A stretch of 64,000 bases of DNA, taken from assembly GCF_024181725.1 (NCBI RefSeq), contig NZ_CP028908.1, positions 5,881,180-5,945,179 on the forward strand, read 5' to 3'. Origin of the DNA: Bradyrhizobium sp. WD16. Lineage in GTDB: Bacteria > Pseudomonadota > Alphaproteobacteria > Rhizobiales > Xanthobacteraceae. The position numbers were made by a program, and so were the translations under genes. How positions within the stretch are numbered: the first letter of the stretch is position 1; each line of letters opens with the position of its first letter. Positions 1 to 9,466 of this stretch are shown here, piece after piece. Under the pieces are notes generated by a model. That model saw only the letters and a list, made by a program, of their open reading frames with translations, was not told the origin of the DNA and searched no databases.

Positions 1-1
1 G

Positions 2-952
2 AGCGGCGTCGAGATCGGCTCGTCCTGGGTCCGCAAGGGCGCCGTCGACGCGGTGATCAACTTTCTCAACGCGGGGGGCACCGCCAGCGCCTCGGGCAAC
101 GTCGTCCGCGCCATGCAGCCGGCGCTCAGCACCGAGGCGACGCGGGAAATCAACGCGATCGCCGAGGAAATCGCCAAGGCCGGCGGCACGCCGCTGGCGG
201 TGGCGAGGGACGGCAAGCTGCTCGGCATCATCCACCTCAAGGACATCGTCAAGGGCGGCATCCGCGAGCGCTTCGCCGAGCTGCGCCGCATGGGCATCCG
301 CACGGTGATGATCACCGGCGACAACCCGATGACTGCGGCGGCCATCGCCGCCGAAGCCGGCGTCGACGACTTCCTCGCCCAGGCGACGCCGGAGGACAAG
401 CTGCGCCTGATCCGCGACGAACAGGCCAAAGGCAAGCTGGTGGCGATGTGCGGCGACGGCACCAACGACGCCCCCGCGCTCGCCCAGGCCGATGTCGGTG
501 TCGCCATGAATACCGGCACCCAGGCGGCGCGCGAAGCCGGCAACATGGTCGATCTCGATTCCAACCCGACCAAGCTGATCGAGATCGTCGAGATCGGCAA
601 ACAGCTGCTGATGACCCGTGGCGCGCTGACGACCTTCTCCATCGCCAACGACGTCGCCAAGTATTTCGCCATCATCCCGGCGATGTTCCTGGCGTTCTAT
701 CCGCAGCTTCAGGCGCTCAACATCATGAATCTATCGAGCCCGCAAAGCGCCATCCTCTCGGCCATCATCTTCAACGCGCTGATCATCATCGCGCTGATCC
801 CGCTGTCGCTGAAGGGCGTCGCCTATCGCGCCGTCGGCGCCGGCGCGCTGCTCCGCCGCAACCTGCTGGTTTACGGCCTTGGCGGCATCATCATTCCGTT
901 CATCGGCATCAAGGCCATCGACCTCGTCGTCGCTGCGCTGCATCTGGCGTGA
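2..952 (+). CDS. kdpB: Potassium-transporting ATPase subunit B, C-terminal part
   Basis: This is the C-terminal 316 residues of the catalytic P-type ATPase subunit of the Kdp high-affinity potassium uptake complex; the 5' part lies outside the window. The reading frame is open from base 2. The hinge motif GDGTNDAPA and the preceding [11 protein letters not shown] segment are typical of P-type ATPase P domains. The phosphorylated DKTGT aspartate would lie upstream and is not seen. Hydrophobic stretches after residue 200 fit the last membrane helices. It is followed by kdpC, kdpD and kdpE on the same strand. Identification is secure from the motifs and the order. Confidence 0.96.
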   Translation, partial: SGVEIGSSWVRKGAVDAVINFLNAGGTASASGNVVRAMQPALSTEATREINAIAEEIAKAGGTPLAVARDGKLLGIIHLKDIVKGGIRERFAELRRMGIRTVMITGDNPMTAAAIAAEAGVDDFLAQATPEDKLRLIRDEQAKGKLVAMCGDGTNDAPALAQADVGVAMNTGTQAAREAGNMVDLDSNPTKLIEIVEIGKQLLMTRGALTTFSIANDVAKYFAIIPAMFLAFYPQLQALNIMNLSSPQSAILSAIIFNALIIIALIPLSLKGVAYRAVGAGALLRRNLLVYGLGGIIIPFIGIKAIDLVVAALHLA

Positions 953-1048
953 AGGGAAGCGACATGCGTTTCGAGGCATCGAGCCTGTCGCGCGGCGGAA
1001 GCTGCAGATGATCGCTGACCGTCGCGACACCCATTGAGGAGAACAACC

Positions 1049-1648
1049 ATGTTGAAGGAACTCCGCCCCGCCGTGGTCTTCATCGTCGCCCTGACGGTGA
1101 TCACCGGCCTCGTCTATCCCCTCGCCATGACCGGGATCGCCCAGGCCCTCTTCCCCCGCCAGGCGCAGGGCAGCCTGATCGAGCACCACGGCCAGGTGGT
1201 CGGCTCGGCGCTGATCGGCCAGGCCTTCGCGCAAGACAGGTACTTCCACGGCCGGCCGTCGGCCACCAATGCGCCGGATCCGAATGATTCGGCCAAGACC
1301 GTCGATGCGCCCTACAACGCCTCGAACTCCATGGGCTCCAATCTCGGCCCCACCAACAAGGCCCTGATCGAGCGGGTCAAAGGCGAGGTCGAGAAGCTGA
1401 AGGCGGAAAATCCGTCGGCGGCCGTCCCGATCGACCTCGTCACCACGTCGGGCAGCGGCCTCGACCCGAACCTGTCGCCCGAAGCCGCCCTCTTCCAGGT
1501 CGGGCGGGTTGCGAAAGCCCGACAGATGTCGGAGGATCGAATTCGACAGCTGGTCCAGCAACACATCGAAGGACGCTGGCTGGGCCTCCTGGGCGAGCCG
1601 CGGGTCAACGTGCTCGCCCTCAATCTGGCCCTCGATCAGCTGAAGTGA
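1049..1648 (+). CDS. kdpC: Potassium-transporting ATPase subunit C
   Basis: This 199-residue protein is KdpC, the single-span subunit that stabilises the KdpFABC potassium pump. It has one N-terminal membrane helix (about residues 8-30) and the family's usual length, with the conserved Q-x-R-Y-F-x-G-R-P-S segment read here as [12 protein letters not shown] near residue 65. The ATG at 1049 was chosen because a GAGGAG ribosome site lies just upstream; a TTG 15 bp earlier is less likely. The gene follows kdpB after about 95 bp and precedes kdpD by 24 bp, so it belongs to the kdp operon. Confidence 0.95.
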   Translation: MLKELRPAVVFIVALTVITGLVYPLAMTGIAQALFPRQAQGSLIEHHGQVVGSALIGQAFAQDRYFHGRPSATNAPDPNDSAKTVDAPYNASNSMGSNLGPTNKALIERVKGEVEKLKAENPSAAVPIDLVTTSGSGLDPNLSPEAALFQVGRVAKARQMSEDRIRQLVQQHIEGRWLGLLGEPRVNVLALNLALDQLK

Positions 1649-1672
1649 GGTTGCGAAAGGCACTCGGATCCG

Positions 1673-4396
1673 ATGGCGGAATGGCACCGCGATACTGAGG
1701 CCAGACCTTCGCCGGAGGCGCTGCTGGAAGCCGCCCGGCGCGAAGACAGCCTTGCGGGCAAGCTGAAGATCTTTGTCGGCGCCGCCCCCGGCGTCGGCAA
1801 GACCTATGAGATGCTGCAGCAGGCGCGCGCCCGCCGGCGCGACGGCGCCGATCTCGTCGTCGGCGTCGTCGAGACCCACGGCCGCAAGGAGACCGAGGCG
1901 CTGCTCGAAGGCCTCGAGGTCATTGCGCGCCGCCCGATCGACTACCGCGGCCAGCGCCTCGAGGAAATGGACCTCGACGCCATCGTGGCGCGAGGCCCGA
2001 AGATCGCGGTGGTCGACGAGCTCGCCCACACCAATGCGCCAGGCTCCCGCCATCCCAAGCGCTATCTCGACGTCGAGGAACTGCTCGATCGCGGCATCGA
2101 TGTCTACACCACCGTCAACATCCAGCACATCGAGAGCCTCAACGATGTGGTGGCGCAGATCACCCATGTGCGGGTGCGCGAGACCGTGCCCGATTCGATC
2201 TTCAACCGCGCCGAAGCCGTCGAACTCGTCGATATCACGCCGGACGACCTGATCCAGCGCCTCAAGGACGGCAAGGTCTACGTCCCCAGGCAGGCCGAAC
2301 GCGCCCTCGAGCATTTCTTCTCCAGCGCCAATCTCACGGCGCTGCGCGAACTCGCCCTGCGGCGCACCGCCGAGCGCGTCGACGAACAACTGCTCGACCA
2401 GCTCCAGGCCCGCGCCATGCACGGCGCATGGGCGGCGGGCGAGCGGATCCTGGTGTGCATCAACGAGGATCCGGTGGCGCAGGGGCTGGTGCGCTACGCC
2501 AAGCGCCTCGCCGACCGCCTCCACGCGCAGTTCACCGCTCTTTCGGTCGAGACCTCGCGCAATCTTCAATTCAGCGAGGAGCAGCGCGACCGGCTCGCCG
2601 ACACGCTGCGGCTCGCCCAGTCCCTGGGCGCGGAAGCCGTCTCGATCCCGGGCGGCGGCCGGCGCATCGCCGACGACGTGATCAGCTATGCCCGGGCCAA
2701 CAACATCACCCAGATCGTGGTGGGCAAGTCGTCGCGCTCGCGCCTGTTCGAGATCATCTACGGCTCGGTTGTCCACGACCTGGTCCGCCGCGCCGACGAC
2801 ATCAGCGTCCACGTCATCGCCGGCGAGGACGCGCTGGAGGAGCCGCCGGCGCGGCGGGCGATCAAGCCGGCGCAGAGCCAGGGCGCCTTCGACCTCAGGC
2901 CCTATGCCTATGCGCTTGCCGGGGTCGCCGCGGCGCTCGGCTTCGGCGAGGCCATCTGGCCGTGGTTCGGCATCGAGAATGTCGACCTGGTGTTCCTGAC
3001 CGCGATCGTGGCCGTCGCCGTCAGCCTGGGACTGTTGCCGTCGCTGCTGGCCACCGTGGCCGCGTCGCTGGCCTACAATTTCTTCTTCATGGAGCCGCTC
3101 TACACCTTCACGATCGCCGACCCGCGCAATATCGCGGCCTTCATCTTCTTCACGGTGATCGCGGTGTTCGTCTCCAATGTCGCGGCCAGGGTCCGCACCC
3201 AGGCCGTCGCCGCCGCGATGCGGGCGCGCAACACCGAGTCCCTCTATTCGTTCAGCCGCAAGCTTGCCGGCGTCGGCACCCTCGACGACGTGCTGTGGGC
3301 GACCGCCTACCAGATCGCCTTGATGCTGCGGGTGCGCGTCGTGCTGCTGCTCGAGGAGGACGGCTCGATCGCCGTCAAGGCCGGCTATCCGCCCGAGGAC
3401 GCCCTCGACGAGGCCGATCTCGCCGCGGCGAAATGGGCCTGGCAGAACGACCGTCCCGCCGGCCGCAGCTCCGACACGCTGCCCGGCGCCAAGCGCCTGT
3501 TCCTGCCGATGCGCACCGGCCGCGGCGCCATCGGCGTCGTCGGCATCGACAGCGACCGCCCCGGCGCCCTGCTCACGCCGGACGAGCGCCGCCTGCTCGA
3601 CGCCCTGATCGACCAGGGGGCGCTCGCCATCGAGCGCGTTCGCCTCGTCGAGGACATCGACCAGGTCAAGCGCGCCATCGAGGCCGATCGCCTGCGCAGC
3701 GCGCTTCTGACCTCGATCTCGCACGACCTCAAGACGCCGCTGTCCGCGGTGCTCGGCTCGGCCGGCGCGCTGCGCGACCTCGGCGACAAGCTCGGCCCCG
3801 CCGAGCGCGCCGACCTGCTCGGCACCATCATCGACGAGGCCGAGCGGCTCAACCGCTTCATCGCCAACCTGCTCGACATGACCAAGCTGGAATCCGGCGC
3901 GGTGACGCCCAACGCCGCGCCCCACGACATGCACGAGATCGTCAGTACGGCGCTGCGCCGCGCCGGCCGGATCCTGGCGCGCCACAAGATCGAGCTGAAG
4001 CTGGCGGCGGACCTTCCCATGGTCGCGGTCGACGCAGTGCTGTTCGAGCAGGTGATCTTCAATCTGCTCGACAACGCCGCCAAATACTCCCCGGAGGGCA
4101 GCACCGTCACCATCCAGAGCTTCCGCGACGCAGGATCAGTGATGCTGCAGGTCGCCGACGAGGGCCACGGCATCCCGCCCGGCGACCTCGAGCAGATCTT
4201 CGAGAAGTTCTACCGGGTGCGGAAGACCGACCACGTCCGCGCCGGTACCGGGCTCGGGCTTGCCATCTCCCGCGGATTCATCGAAGCGATGCAGGGGACG
4301 ATCACGGCGGCCAACCGGACCGACCGCTCCGGCGCCGTCTTCACCATCCGGCTGCCGGTCCCGGCCCAACAGCGTCAAATGGATACGGCGGCATGA
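1673..4396 (+). CDS. kdpD: Kdp sensor histidine kinase
   Basis: This 907-residue protein is the membrane sensor kinase that controls kdp expression in response to potassium limitation. In order it shows an N-terminal KdpD domain with a Walker A motif (GAAPGVGKT, residues about 36-44), a UspA-like domain from about residue 257, four membrane helices between about 411 and 505, a GAF-like region, a HisKA domain with the phospho-acceptor histidine at residue 684 (SHDLKTPL), and an ATPase domain with DNAAKYSPEG near residue 800 and GTGLGLAIS near 858. The length matches the family. Its stop overlaps the kdpE start (ATGA), which implies translational coupling. Confidence 0.97.
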   Translation: MAEWHRDTEARPSPEALLEAARREDSLAGKLKIFVGAAPGVGKTYEMLQQARARRRDGADLVVGVVETHGRKETEALLEGLEVIARRPIDYRGQRLEEMDLDAIVARGPKIAVVDELAHTNAPGSRHPKRYLDVEELLDRGIDVYTTVNIQHIESLNDVVAQITHVRVRETVPDSIFNRAEAVELVDITPDDLIQRLKDGKVYVPRQAERALEHFFSSANLTALRELALRRTAERVDEQLLDQLQARAMHGAWAAGERILVCINEDPVAQGLVRYAKRLADRLHAQFTALSVETSRNLQFSEEQRDRLADTLRLAQSLGAEAVSIPGGGRRIADDVISYARANNITQIVVGKSSRSRLFEIIYGSVVHDLVRRADDISVHVIAGEDALEEPPARRAIKPAQSQGAFDLRPYAYALAGVAAALGFGEAIWPWFGIENVDLVFLTAIVAVAVSLGLLPSLLATVAASLAYNFFFMEPLYTFTIADPRNIAAFIFFTVIAVFVSNVAARVRTQAVAAAMRARNTESLYSFSRKLAGVGTLDDVLWATAYQIALMLRVRVVLLLEEDGSIAVKAGYPPEDALDEADLAAAKWAWQNDRPAGRSSDTLPGAKRLFLPMRTGRGAIGVVGIDSDRPGALLTPDERRLLDALIDQGALAIERVRLVEDIDQVKRAIEADRLRSALLTSISHDLKTPLSAVLGSAGALRDLGDKLGPAERADLLGTIIDEAERLNRFIANLLDMTKLESGAVTPNAAPHDMHEIVSTALRRAGRILARHKIELKLAADLPMVAVDAVLFEQVIFNLLDNAAKYSPEGSTVTIQSFRDAGSVMLQVADEGHGIPPGDLEQIFEKFYRVRKTDHVRAGTGLGLAISRGFIEAMQGTITAANRTDRSGAVFTIRLPVPAQQRQMDTAA

Positions 4397-5082
4397 GCGC
4401 AGCGCCCCTGCAGGTTCTGGTGATCGACGACGAGCCGCCCATCCGCAAACTGCTGCGCATGGGCCTCGGCAGCCAGGGCTACCGCGTCATCGAGGCGGGC
4501 AACGGCAAGGCCGGGCTGGAGTGCCTCGAGCAGAAGCCGGACCTCATCATCCTCGATCTCGGCCTGCCCGACATCCAGGGGCACGAGCTGCTGCGGATGA
4601 TCCGCGCGCGCAACGACAGCGTGCCGGTCGTCGTGCTGTCGAGCCGCGGCGACGAGGCCGGCAAGGTCCAGGCGCTCGACTACGGCGCCGACGACTACGT
4701 CACCAAGCCGTTCGGCATGGACGAACTGCTGGCGCGGCTGCGCGCCGCCCTGCGTCACCAGCTTCAGAGCCATGGCGAGCGGCCCCTCTTCCGGGTCGGC
4801 GACCTGTCGGTGGATCTGGTGCGGCGCATCGTCAAGCGCGGCGACGCCGAGATCAAGCTATCCCCCAAGGAATACGACCTCCTGCGGATCCTGGTACAGC
4901 ACGCCGGCAAGGTTCTCACCCACAAGTTCCTGCTGAACGAGCTATGGGACAGTTTCACCGACGCCCAATATCTGCGGGTCTATGTCCGCCAGTTGCGCCA
5001 GAAGATCGAAGCCGATCCGGAGCAGCCGCAATTGCTGCTGACCGAGACTGGCGTCGGCTATCGGCTGCGTGCGCCGGACTGA
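4393..5082 (+). CDS. kdpE: Kdp response regulator, OmpR family
   Basis: This 229-residue protein is the DNA-binding partner of KdpD. The N-terminal receiver domain has acidic residues in VIDDEPP, the phospho-acceptor aspartate at residue 55 (ILDLGLPD) and the conserved lysine at 105 (VTKPFG). The C-terminal half is an OmpR-type winged helix with KLSPKEYDLLRIL and the end motif TETGVGYRLRAPD. The ATG overlaps the kdpD stop by 4 bp. Family knowledge says it activates kdpFABC when phosphorylated. Confidence 0.96.
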   Translation: MSAAPLQVLVIDDEPPIRKLLRMGLGSQGYRVIEAGNGKAGLECLEQKPDLIILDLGLPDIQGHELLRMIRARNDSVPVVVLSSRGDEAGKVQALDYGADDYVTKPFGMDELLARLRAALRHQLQSHGERPLFRVGDLSVDLVRRIVKRGDAEIKLSPKEYDLLRILVQHAGKVLTHKFLLNELWDSFTDAQYLRVYVRQLRQKIEADPEQPQLLLTETGVGYRLRAPD

Positions 5083-5188
5083 GCGCGCGCGGCGCAGCAC
5101 TGGTTTGGAGCGAAGGCCGTGGCTCTTGTTGTTGACGTACCGTCTTCACGCGAGCCGGCCTCCCCCTCGCTTGAAGACGCTCGATGGA

Positions 5189-5647
5189 ATGACTGAAATG
5201 AATCTCGCTGCGGTGTTCTTCCCGGCCACGACCGTGATCGACCTCAATGTCGCCGACAAGGCCGACCTGCTGCGACGCCTCGCCGAGATCGCATCGACCG
5301 CCGCCAATCTGACCGCCGGCGAGATCACCGCCGCCCTCGTCAAGCGCGAGGACCTCGGCTCGACCGGTCTTGGCGGCGGCGTCGCCATTCCTCACGCCCG
5401 CGTGGCGGAATTGAAGACGCCCTGCGGCGTCATCGCCCGGCTCAAGCGCCCGATCGATTTTGCCGCCATCGACGGCCAGCCGGTCGATCTCGTCGTCCTC
5501 CTCCTGCTCCGCGGCGACGCCGGCAGCGATCAGCTCAACCTGCTCGCCGCGGTGGCGCGACGGCTGCGCGATGTGCCGGCGCTGCGCGCGTTTCGTGCTG
5601 CAAAAGGCGCCCAGCAGCTCCTGGAACTGTTCACGCGGCCGGCGTGA
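5189..5647 (+). CDS. ptsN: PTS IIA-like nitrogen-regulatory protein
   Basis: This protein of about 152 residues is an EIIA-Ntr-type phosphotransferase protein. The phosphorylatable histidine is residue 69 in the motif AIPHARV, preceded by the typical stretch REDLGSTGLGGG. An open frame extends upstream to 5069, but that part overlaps kdpE and has no family similarity, so the ATG at 5189 (or 5198) is preferred. In several bacteria EIIA-Ntr interacts with KdpD or with potassium transport, so the position directly behind kdpDE suggests a regulatory link to potassium uptake. That link is inferred, not shown here. Confidence 0.88.
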   Translation: MTEMNLAAVFFPATTVIDLNVADKADLLRRLAEIASTAANLTAGEITAALVKREDLGSTGLGGGVAIPHARVAELKTPCGVIARLKRPIDFAAIDGQPVDLVVLLLLRGDAGSDQLNLLAAVARRLRDVPALRAFRAAKGAQQLLELFTRPA

Positions 5648-5701
5648 CGCGCCATAGCCCCATTCGCAAATCCCGCCTTCCGGCGTGGCGCGCTTGCGCT
5701 A

Positions 5702-5753
5702 TCAGCATTCGAGCGAGTTCTTCAAACGCGCGTCAGATCCAAAACCACACTAG
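5702..5753. repeat. CTAG palindromic element, type D remnant
   Basis: This is one half of a type D palindromic element and ends in the typical CTAG (5750-5753). It keeps the loop and one arm (GCGTCAGATCC followed by AAAACCACACTAG) but lacks the other arm. It sits between the convergent ptsN and cyclase genes. Intact type D copies lie at 36468-36545, 44356-44433 and 55383-55460. Confidence 0.8.
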
Positions 5754-5754
5754 A

Positions 5755-5852
5755 AGTCCTGGATGCCCGCGACCGGTCGTCGGCTTCGATCCGGCACAAT
5801 GGCTGGGCGCGCCGAAGCTTCTTAGCGAAGGCGGGCGAGCGCGGGCATGACG
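5755..5852. repeat. Degenerate dispersed repeat (GGATGCCCGCG...GCGGGCATGACG)
   Basis: The ends read CTGGATGCCCGCGA and GCGGGCATGACG, which also occur as part of the palindromic repeat at 16502-16591. This looks like a decayed copy of a common intergenic repeat of this bacterial group. It is non-coding and separates ptsN from the convergent cyclase gene. Confidence 0.5.
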
Positions 5853-5878
5853 ATTGAAAGGGGCGTTTCAGTGAACCG

Positions 5879-8095
5879 CTACTTGCCGGTCGCGACGAAG
5901 ACGCCGTCCCATGCGGCCGGCGGCGGCGCGGCCTGGAACGCCCTGATGCGCTCGGCATAGAGGTCGTGATAGGCCTTCAGCCGGCCGGCGCTGTCGGCCT
6001 TGCGGCCGGCGTCGAGCGCGAAGGCCGCGCCGCTCCAGTCGCGGCTGCGATAGGCCGCCAGCATCTCGGTATTGGCGTTGCGCAGGTGCTGGAATTCCTC
6101 GGACGCCAGCAGGTCCTCGCGCCCGAACACCGCATAGATCACCTCAGGCTCGTTCTTGCCCTTCACCCGGATGAAATCGATCTCGAGAATGGCGAAGCGT
6201 TCCCTGACGGCGAGCGCGGTGTTCGATCCGGCGATGATCGGCACGCCGTAGGATTTCGACTGGCCTTCGAGGCGCGAGGCGAGATTGACGCTGTCGCCGA
6301 GCGCCGAATAGTCGAAGCGCAGGTCCGATCCCATGTTGCCGACGACGCAGGCACCGGTATTGAGGCCGATGCCGATATTGATCGGGATGAAACCCGCGCC
6401 GTCTGCTTCCGCCTCGGCCCGCCGCTCCACGTTGAGCATCTCGATCCGGGCGATCATGTCGAGCGCGGCCTCCACCGCATGGTGCTCGTGCATGGCGTCG
6501 CCGAGCGGCGCGTTCCAGAACGCCATGATGGCGTCGCCCATGTATTTGTCGACGGTGCCATGTCGGCTGACGATGGCGTTGGTGAGCGGCGTCAGCAGCC
6601 GGTTCATCAGCGAGATCAGCCCCTGGGGATCGTCCTTGTAGCTCTCGGAGATCGTGGTGAAGCCGCGGACGTCGGAGAACATCACGGTGAGCGCCCGCAC
6701 CTCGCCGCCGAGCACCAGATGCTCGGGGGCGCTGGCGAGCCGCTCGACCAGCGCCGGCGACAGGTATTGACTGAAGGCGGAGCGGATGCGCCGGCGCTGC
6801 TGCTGTTCGCTGACGTAGTTGACGAAGACCAGCACCACATAGATCAGGAAGCTCGCGAGCAGCGGAAAGCTCGCATCGATCAGCAGCCGTTGCTGGTCGA
6901 ACAGGTACCACGAGACGCCGGCGATCAGCACCGACAACACGATCCCCAGCAGCAGGATGACCAGCGGACCGAACACCGGCACCAGCCAGATCACGGCGCC
7001 GCCGACCACCAGCGCCGCCAGGATCTCCAGCGCACCGGCGAAGTTCGGCCGCGACAGGGTCGAGCGCGTCAGCACGTTTTCGAGGATCTGGGCGTGAACC
7101 TCGACGCCGGGCACCACCGGGTCGACCGGCGTCGTCTTGACGTCGAGCAGACCCACCGCCGAGGTCCCGATCAGCACCAGGCGGCCGTTGAAGCGGTCGG
7201 CCGGCACGGCGCCTTCCAGCACGTCCACCGCCGAGACGAAGCGCGCCGGATCGTGGTGGGAGAAATGCACCCAGAGCTGGCCGTTGCGGTCGGTCGGAAA
7301 CTGAAAGCCGCGCACCGCGACACTTCTCATCCCGGCGGCATCCGCCCTGATCAGCAGTGATTCCGATCCGCTCGCAACCCGCAGGATTTCCGTGGTCAGC
7401 GACGGCAGCAGATTTCCCTCGGCGCGCATCACCACCGGGACGCGGCGGACGATGCCGTCGCGCTCGGTGCGGATGGCGAGCTGGCCGAGGCCTGCGGCGG
7501 CGTTCTCCAGCACCGGAATGTTGCGCAGCAGCCCGGGGAAATCGAACAGCAGCGGCGTCGGGTCGACGCCCAGCACCGCGACGCCCTGCGTCGGCCGCGG
7601 CGGCAGCGACCTCGCCACGACCCTCGGCAGGCCGGATTCGCCGAGCACGACGCGGCCCTTCTTCAAGGCCGCGGCGAGGATCTGGTCGTTGTTGGGCGCG
7701 GCACGAAGGCGCGCGCGCGTCGCCTCGTCGATGCCCTGGAAATCGCGGGCGGCGATATCGGGCGACAGGCGGTCCGGCTCGGCGAAGATGATGTCGAAGC
7801 CGATCACGACGGCGCCGGCCCGGGTCAGGCGGTCGACCAGGTCGGCGAGCCGCGTCCGCGCCCACGGCCACTGGCCGATGCGATCGAGGCTCTTGTCGTC
7901 GATGTCGACGATCACCACCGGGCGCTGCTCGGCCCGCCGCGGTGCCAGAACCTGATAGGTATCGAAGGTGCGCACGCGCAATTCCTCGACCGCAAGCGGG
8001 TCGGCGATGCGGCCGGCGACAAGAACGATCAGCAGCGCGACGCAGAGCGCGCGGCCCGGTCCGAAGCGGCGAGCCAGTCGGCGGAGCCCCTTCAT
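5879..8095 (-). CDS. CHASE2-domain adenylate cyclase
   Basis: This 738-residue membrane protein is predicted to make cyclic AMP in response to an extracytoplasmic signal. An N-terminal helix (about 15-32) is followed by a CHASE2 sensor domain (VIVDIDDKSLDRIGQWPW near residue 62), then three membrane helices between about 355 and 430, then a class III cyclase domain. The cyclase shows both metal-binding aspartates (FSDVRGFT and YMGDAIMAFW), the purine-specifying Lys (VDKYMGD) and Asp (RFDYSALGD) typical of adenylate rather than guanylate cyclases, and the transition-state Arg (NLASRLEG). It lies 7 bp behind the HlyD gene and is probably co-transcribed with the secretion locus. Confidence 0.93.
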   Translation of the reverse strand: MKGLRRLARRFGPGRALCVALLIVLVAGRIADPLAVEELRVRTFDTYQVLAPRRAEQRPVVIVDIDDKSLDRIGQWPWARTRLADLVDRLTRAGAVVIGFDIIFAEPDRLSPDIAARDFQGIDEATRARLRAAPNNDQILAAALKKGRVVLGESGLPRVVARSLPPRPTQGVAVLGVDPTPLLFDFPGLLRNIPVLENAAAGLGQLAIRTERDGIVRRVPVVMRAEGNLLPSLTTEILRVASGSESLLIRADAAGMRSVAVRGFQFPTDRNGQLWVHFSHHDPARFVSAVDVLEGAVPADRFNGRLVLIGTSAVGLLDVKTTPVDPVVPGVEVHAQILENVLTRSTLSRPNFAGALEILAALVVGGAVIWLVPVFGPLVILLLGIVLSVLIAGVSWYLFDQQRLLIDASFPLLASFLIYVVLVFVNYVSEQQQRRRIRSAFSQYLSPALVERLASAPEHLVLGGEVRALTVMFSDVRGFTTISESYKDDPQGLISLMNRLLTPLTNAIVSRHGTVDKYMGDAIMAFWNAPLGDAMHEHHAVEAALDMIARIEMLNVERRAEAEADGAGFIPINIGIGLNTGACVVGNMGSDLRFDYSALGDSVNLASRLEGQSKSYGVPIIAGSNTALAVRERFAILEIDFIRVKGKNEPEVIYAVFGREDLLASEEFQHLRNANTEMLAAYRSRDWSGAAFALDAGRKADSAGRLKAYHDLYAERIRAFQAAPPPAAWDGVFVATGK

Positions 8096-8102
8096 GGATC
8101 GG

Positions 8103-9464
8103 CTACTTCTCCCGGAATGCGCGCATGAGCTGGTCGTGCAGCGGCTTCGCCAGATAGGACAGAACGGTGCGCTCGCCGGTCTGGACGAAAGCTTCCACCG
8201 GCATGCCGGGGATCAGCTTGACGTTGTCGAGCCGCGCCATTTCGCCGGCCGGAATCGAAACCCGCACGGTGTAATAGCTCTGGCCGGTGCGCTGGTCGGT
8301 GGTGGTGTCGGGCGAGACCCGCACCACTTCGCCGCTCAGTTCCGGCGTGGTGCGCTGGTTGAAGGCGGACAGCCGCAGCAGGACCTTGGCGCCGATCTTG
8401 ACCTGGTCGATGTCCTGCGGGTTGATCTTCGCCTCGACCGACAGCGTATCGGCCTGCGGCACGATCAGCATGATCGCATCGCCCGCGGTGATCACGCCGC
8501 CGATGGTATGGACGTTGGACTGCAGCACCATGCCGTCCTGCGGCGCCCTGATCTCGATGCGCCGGAGCTGATCTTCGGCCGTGACCTTGCGCTCGACCAG
8601 TTCACCGATCTTGTCGTTGACCTCGCGCTGTTCCTTGGTGACCTCGGCGCCGAGATCCTTGTCGATCTGGATGATCTGCAGTTCGGTCTCGGCGATCTTG
8701 CCCTTGGCCTGGGCGGTGGAGGCGACGAACTGGCCGCGGTCGCCTTCGAGGCGGGCGGCATCGCGCTCCAGCGCGGTCAGGCGCGAGATCTGGATGAGGT
8801 TGCGGTTGTAGAGGTCGCGGACGCCTTCGAGCTCCTTGTTGATCAGATCGATCTCGCGCCCCTTGGCGGCCTCCTGGGCGGCGAGGCCGCGGATCTCCTC
8901 CTGAAGCTGGGCGACGCGCTCGCGCAGCTGCGCGCGCTGGCCGAGGCGGCCGGCGCGCCGTACCTCGAACTGGTTGGTCTCGCTCGCCATCACCGCCATC
9001 ACTTCCGGGTCGCCGGCCTGGTCGAGCAACACCTGCGGAAACGTGACCTGCTGCGCGCCCTGCAGTTCGGCCTGCAGCCGCGCCGCCCGGGCATAGAGCG
9101 CGTTCAATCCCTTGGTGACGATCGCGAGGCTCGCCTTGGTGACGGTGTCGTCGAGCTTGACCAGCACGTCGCCGGCCTTGACGAGGTCGCCGTCGCGGGC
9201 ACGCAATTCGCCGACCACGCCGCCGGTCGGATGCTGCACCTTCTTGACGTTGGAATCGACCACCACCGAGCCGGACGCCACCAGGGCGCCGGCGATCTGC
9301 GTCGTCGAGGCCCAGCCGCCGACACCGCCGGACAGCAGCACGACGATGGCGACGCCCGCGAGCAGATGCCGGCGGATGGAGCGGCGCGACTGGGTGAGCG
9401 GAGCTGGCACCGGGGTCGGGGACGCGACGATCATTGCGGGTGGCTGTGCCATCGTCTGCCTCAT
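8103..9464 (-). CDS. Type I secretion membrane fusion protein (HlyD family)
   Basis: This 453-residue protein is the periplasmic adaptor of a type I secretion system. It has one N-terminal membrane helix (about residues 33-55), a biotinyl-lipoyl-like segment (GELRARDGDLVKAGDVLVKLDD), a long coiled-coil hairpin region (about 110-260) and a C-terminal beta barrel ending in the HlyD signature region (GMPVEAFVQTGERTVLSYL). The ATG at 9464 was chosen because the upstream extension runs into the ABC gene. It starts 2 bp after the ABC exporter stop, so the two are tightly coupled. No outer-membrane TolC-like gene is seen in the window. Confidence 0.94.
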   Translation of the reverse strand: MRQTMAQPPAMIVASPTPVPAPLTQSRRSIRRHLLAGVAIVVLLSGGVGGWASTTQIAGALVASGSVVVDSNVKKVQHPTGGVVGELRARDGDLVKAGDVLVKLDDTVTKASLAIVTKGLNALYARAARLQAELQGAQQVTFPQVLLDQAGDPEVMAVMASETNQFEVRRAGRLGQRAQLRERVAQLQEEIRGLAAQEAAKGREIDLINKELEGVRDLYNRNLIQISRLTALERDAARLEGDRGQFVASTAQAKGKIAETELQIIQIDKDLGAEVTKEQREVNDKIGELVERKVTAEDQLRRIEIRAPQDGMVLQSNVHTIGGVITAGDAIMLIVPQADTLSVEAKINPQDIDQVKIGAKVLLRLSAFNQRTTPELSGEVVRVSPDTTTDQRTGQSYYTVRVSIPAGEMARLDNVKLIPGMPVEAFVQTGERTVLSYLAKPLHDQLMRAFREK

Positions 9465-9466
9465 GA

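Noticed and set aside
731..3985. A very long open frame (1084 codons) on the minus strand opposite kdpC and kdpD
   Set aside because: It is the mirror of strongly recognised kdp genes in GC-rich DNA; its translation is rich in Asp, Gly, Arg and Val with no family pattern.
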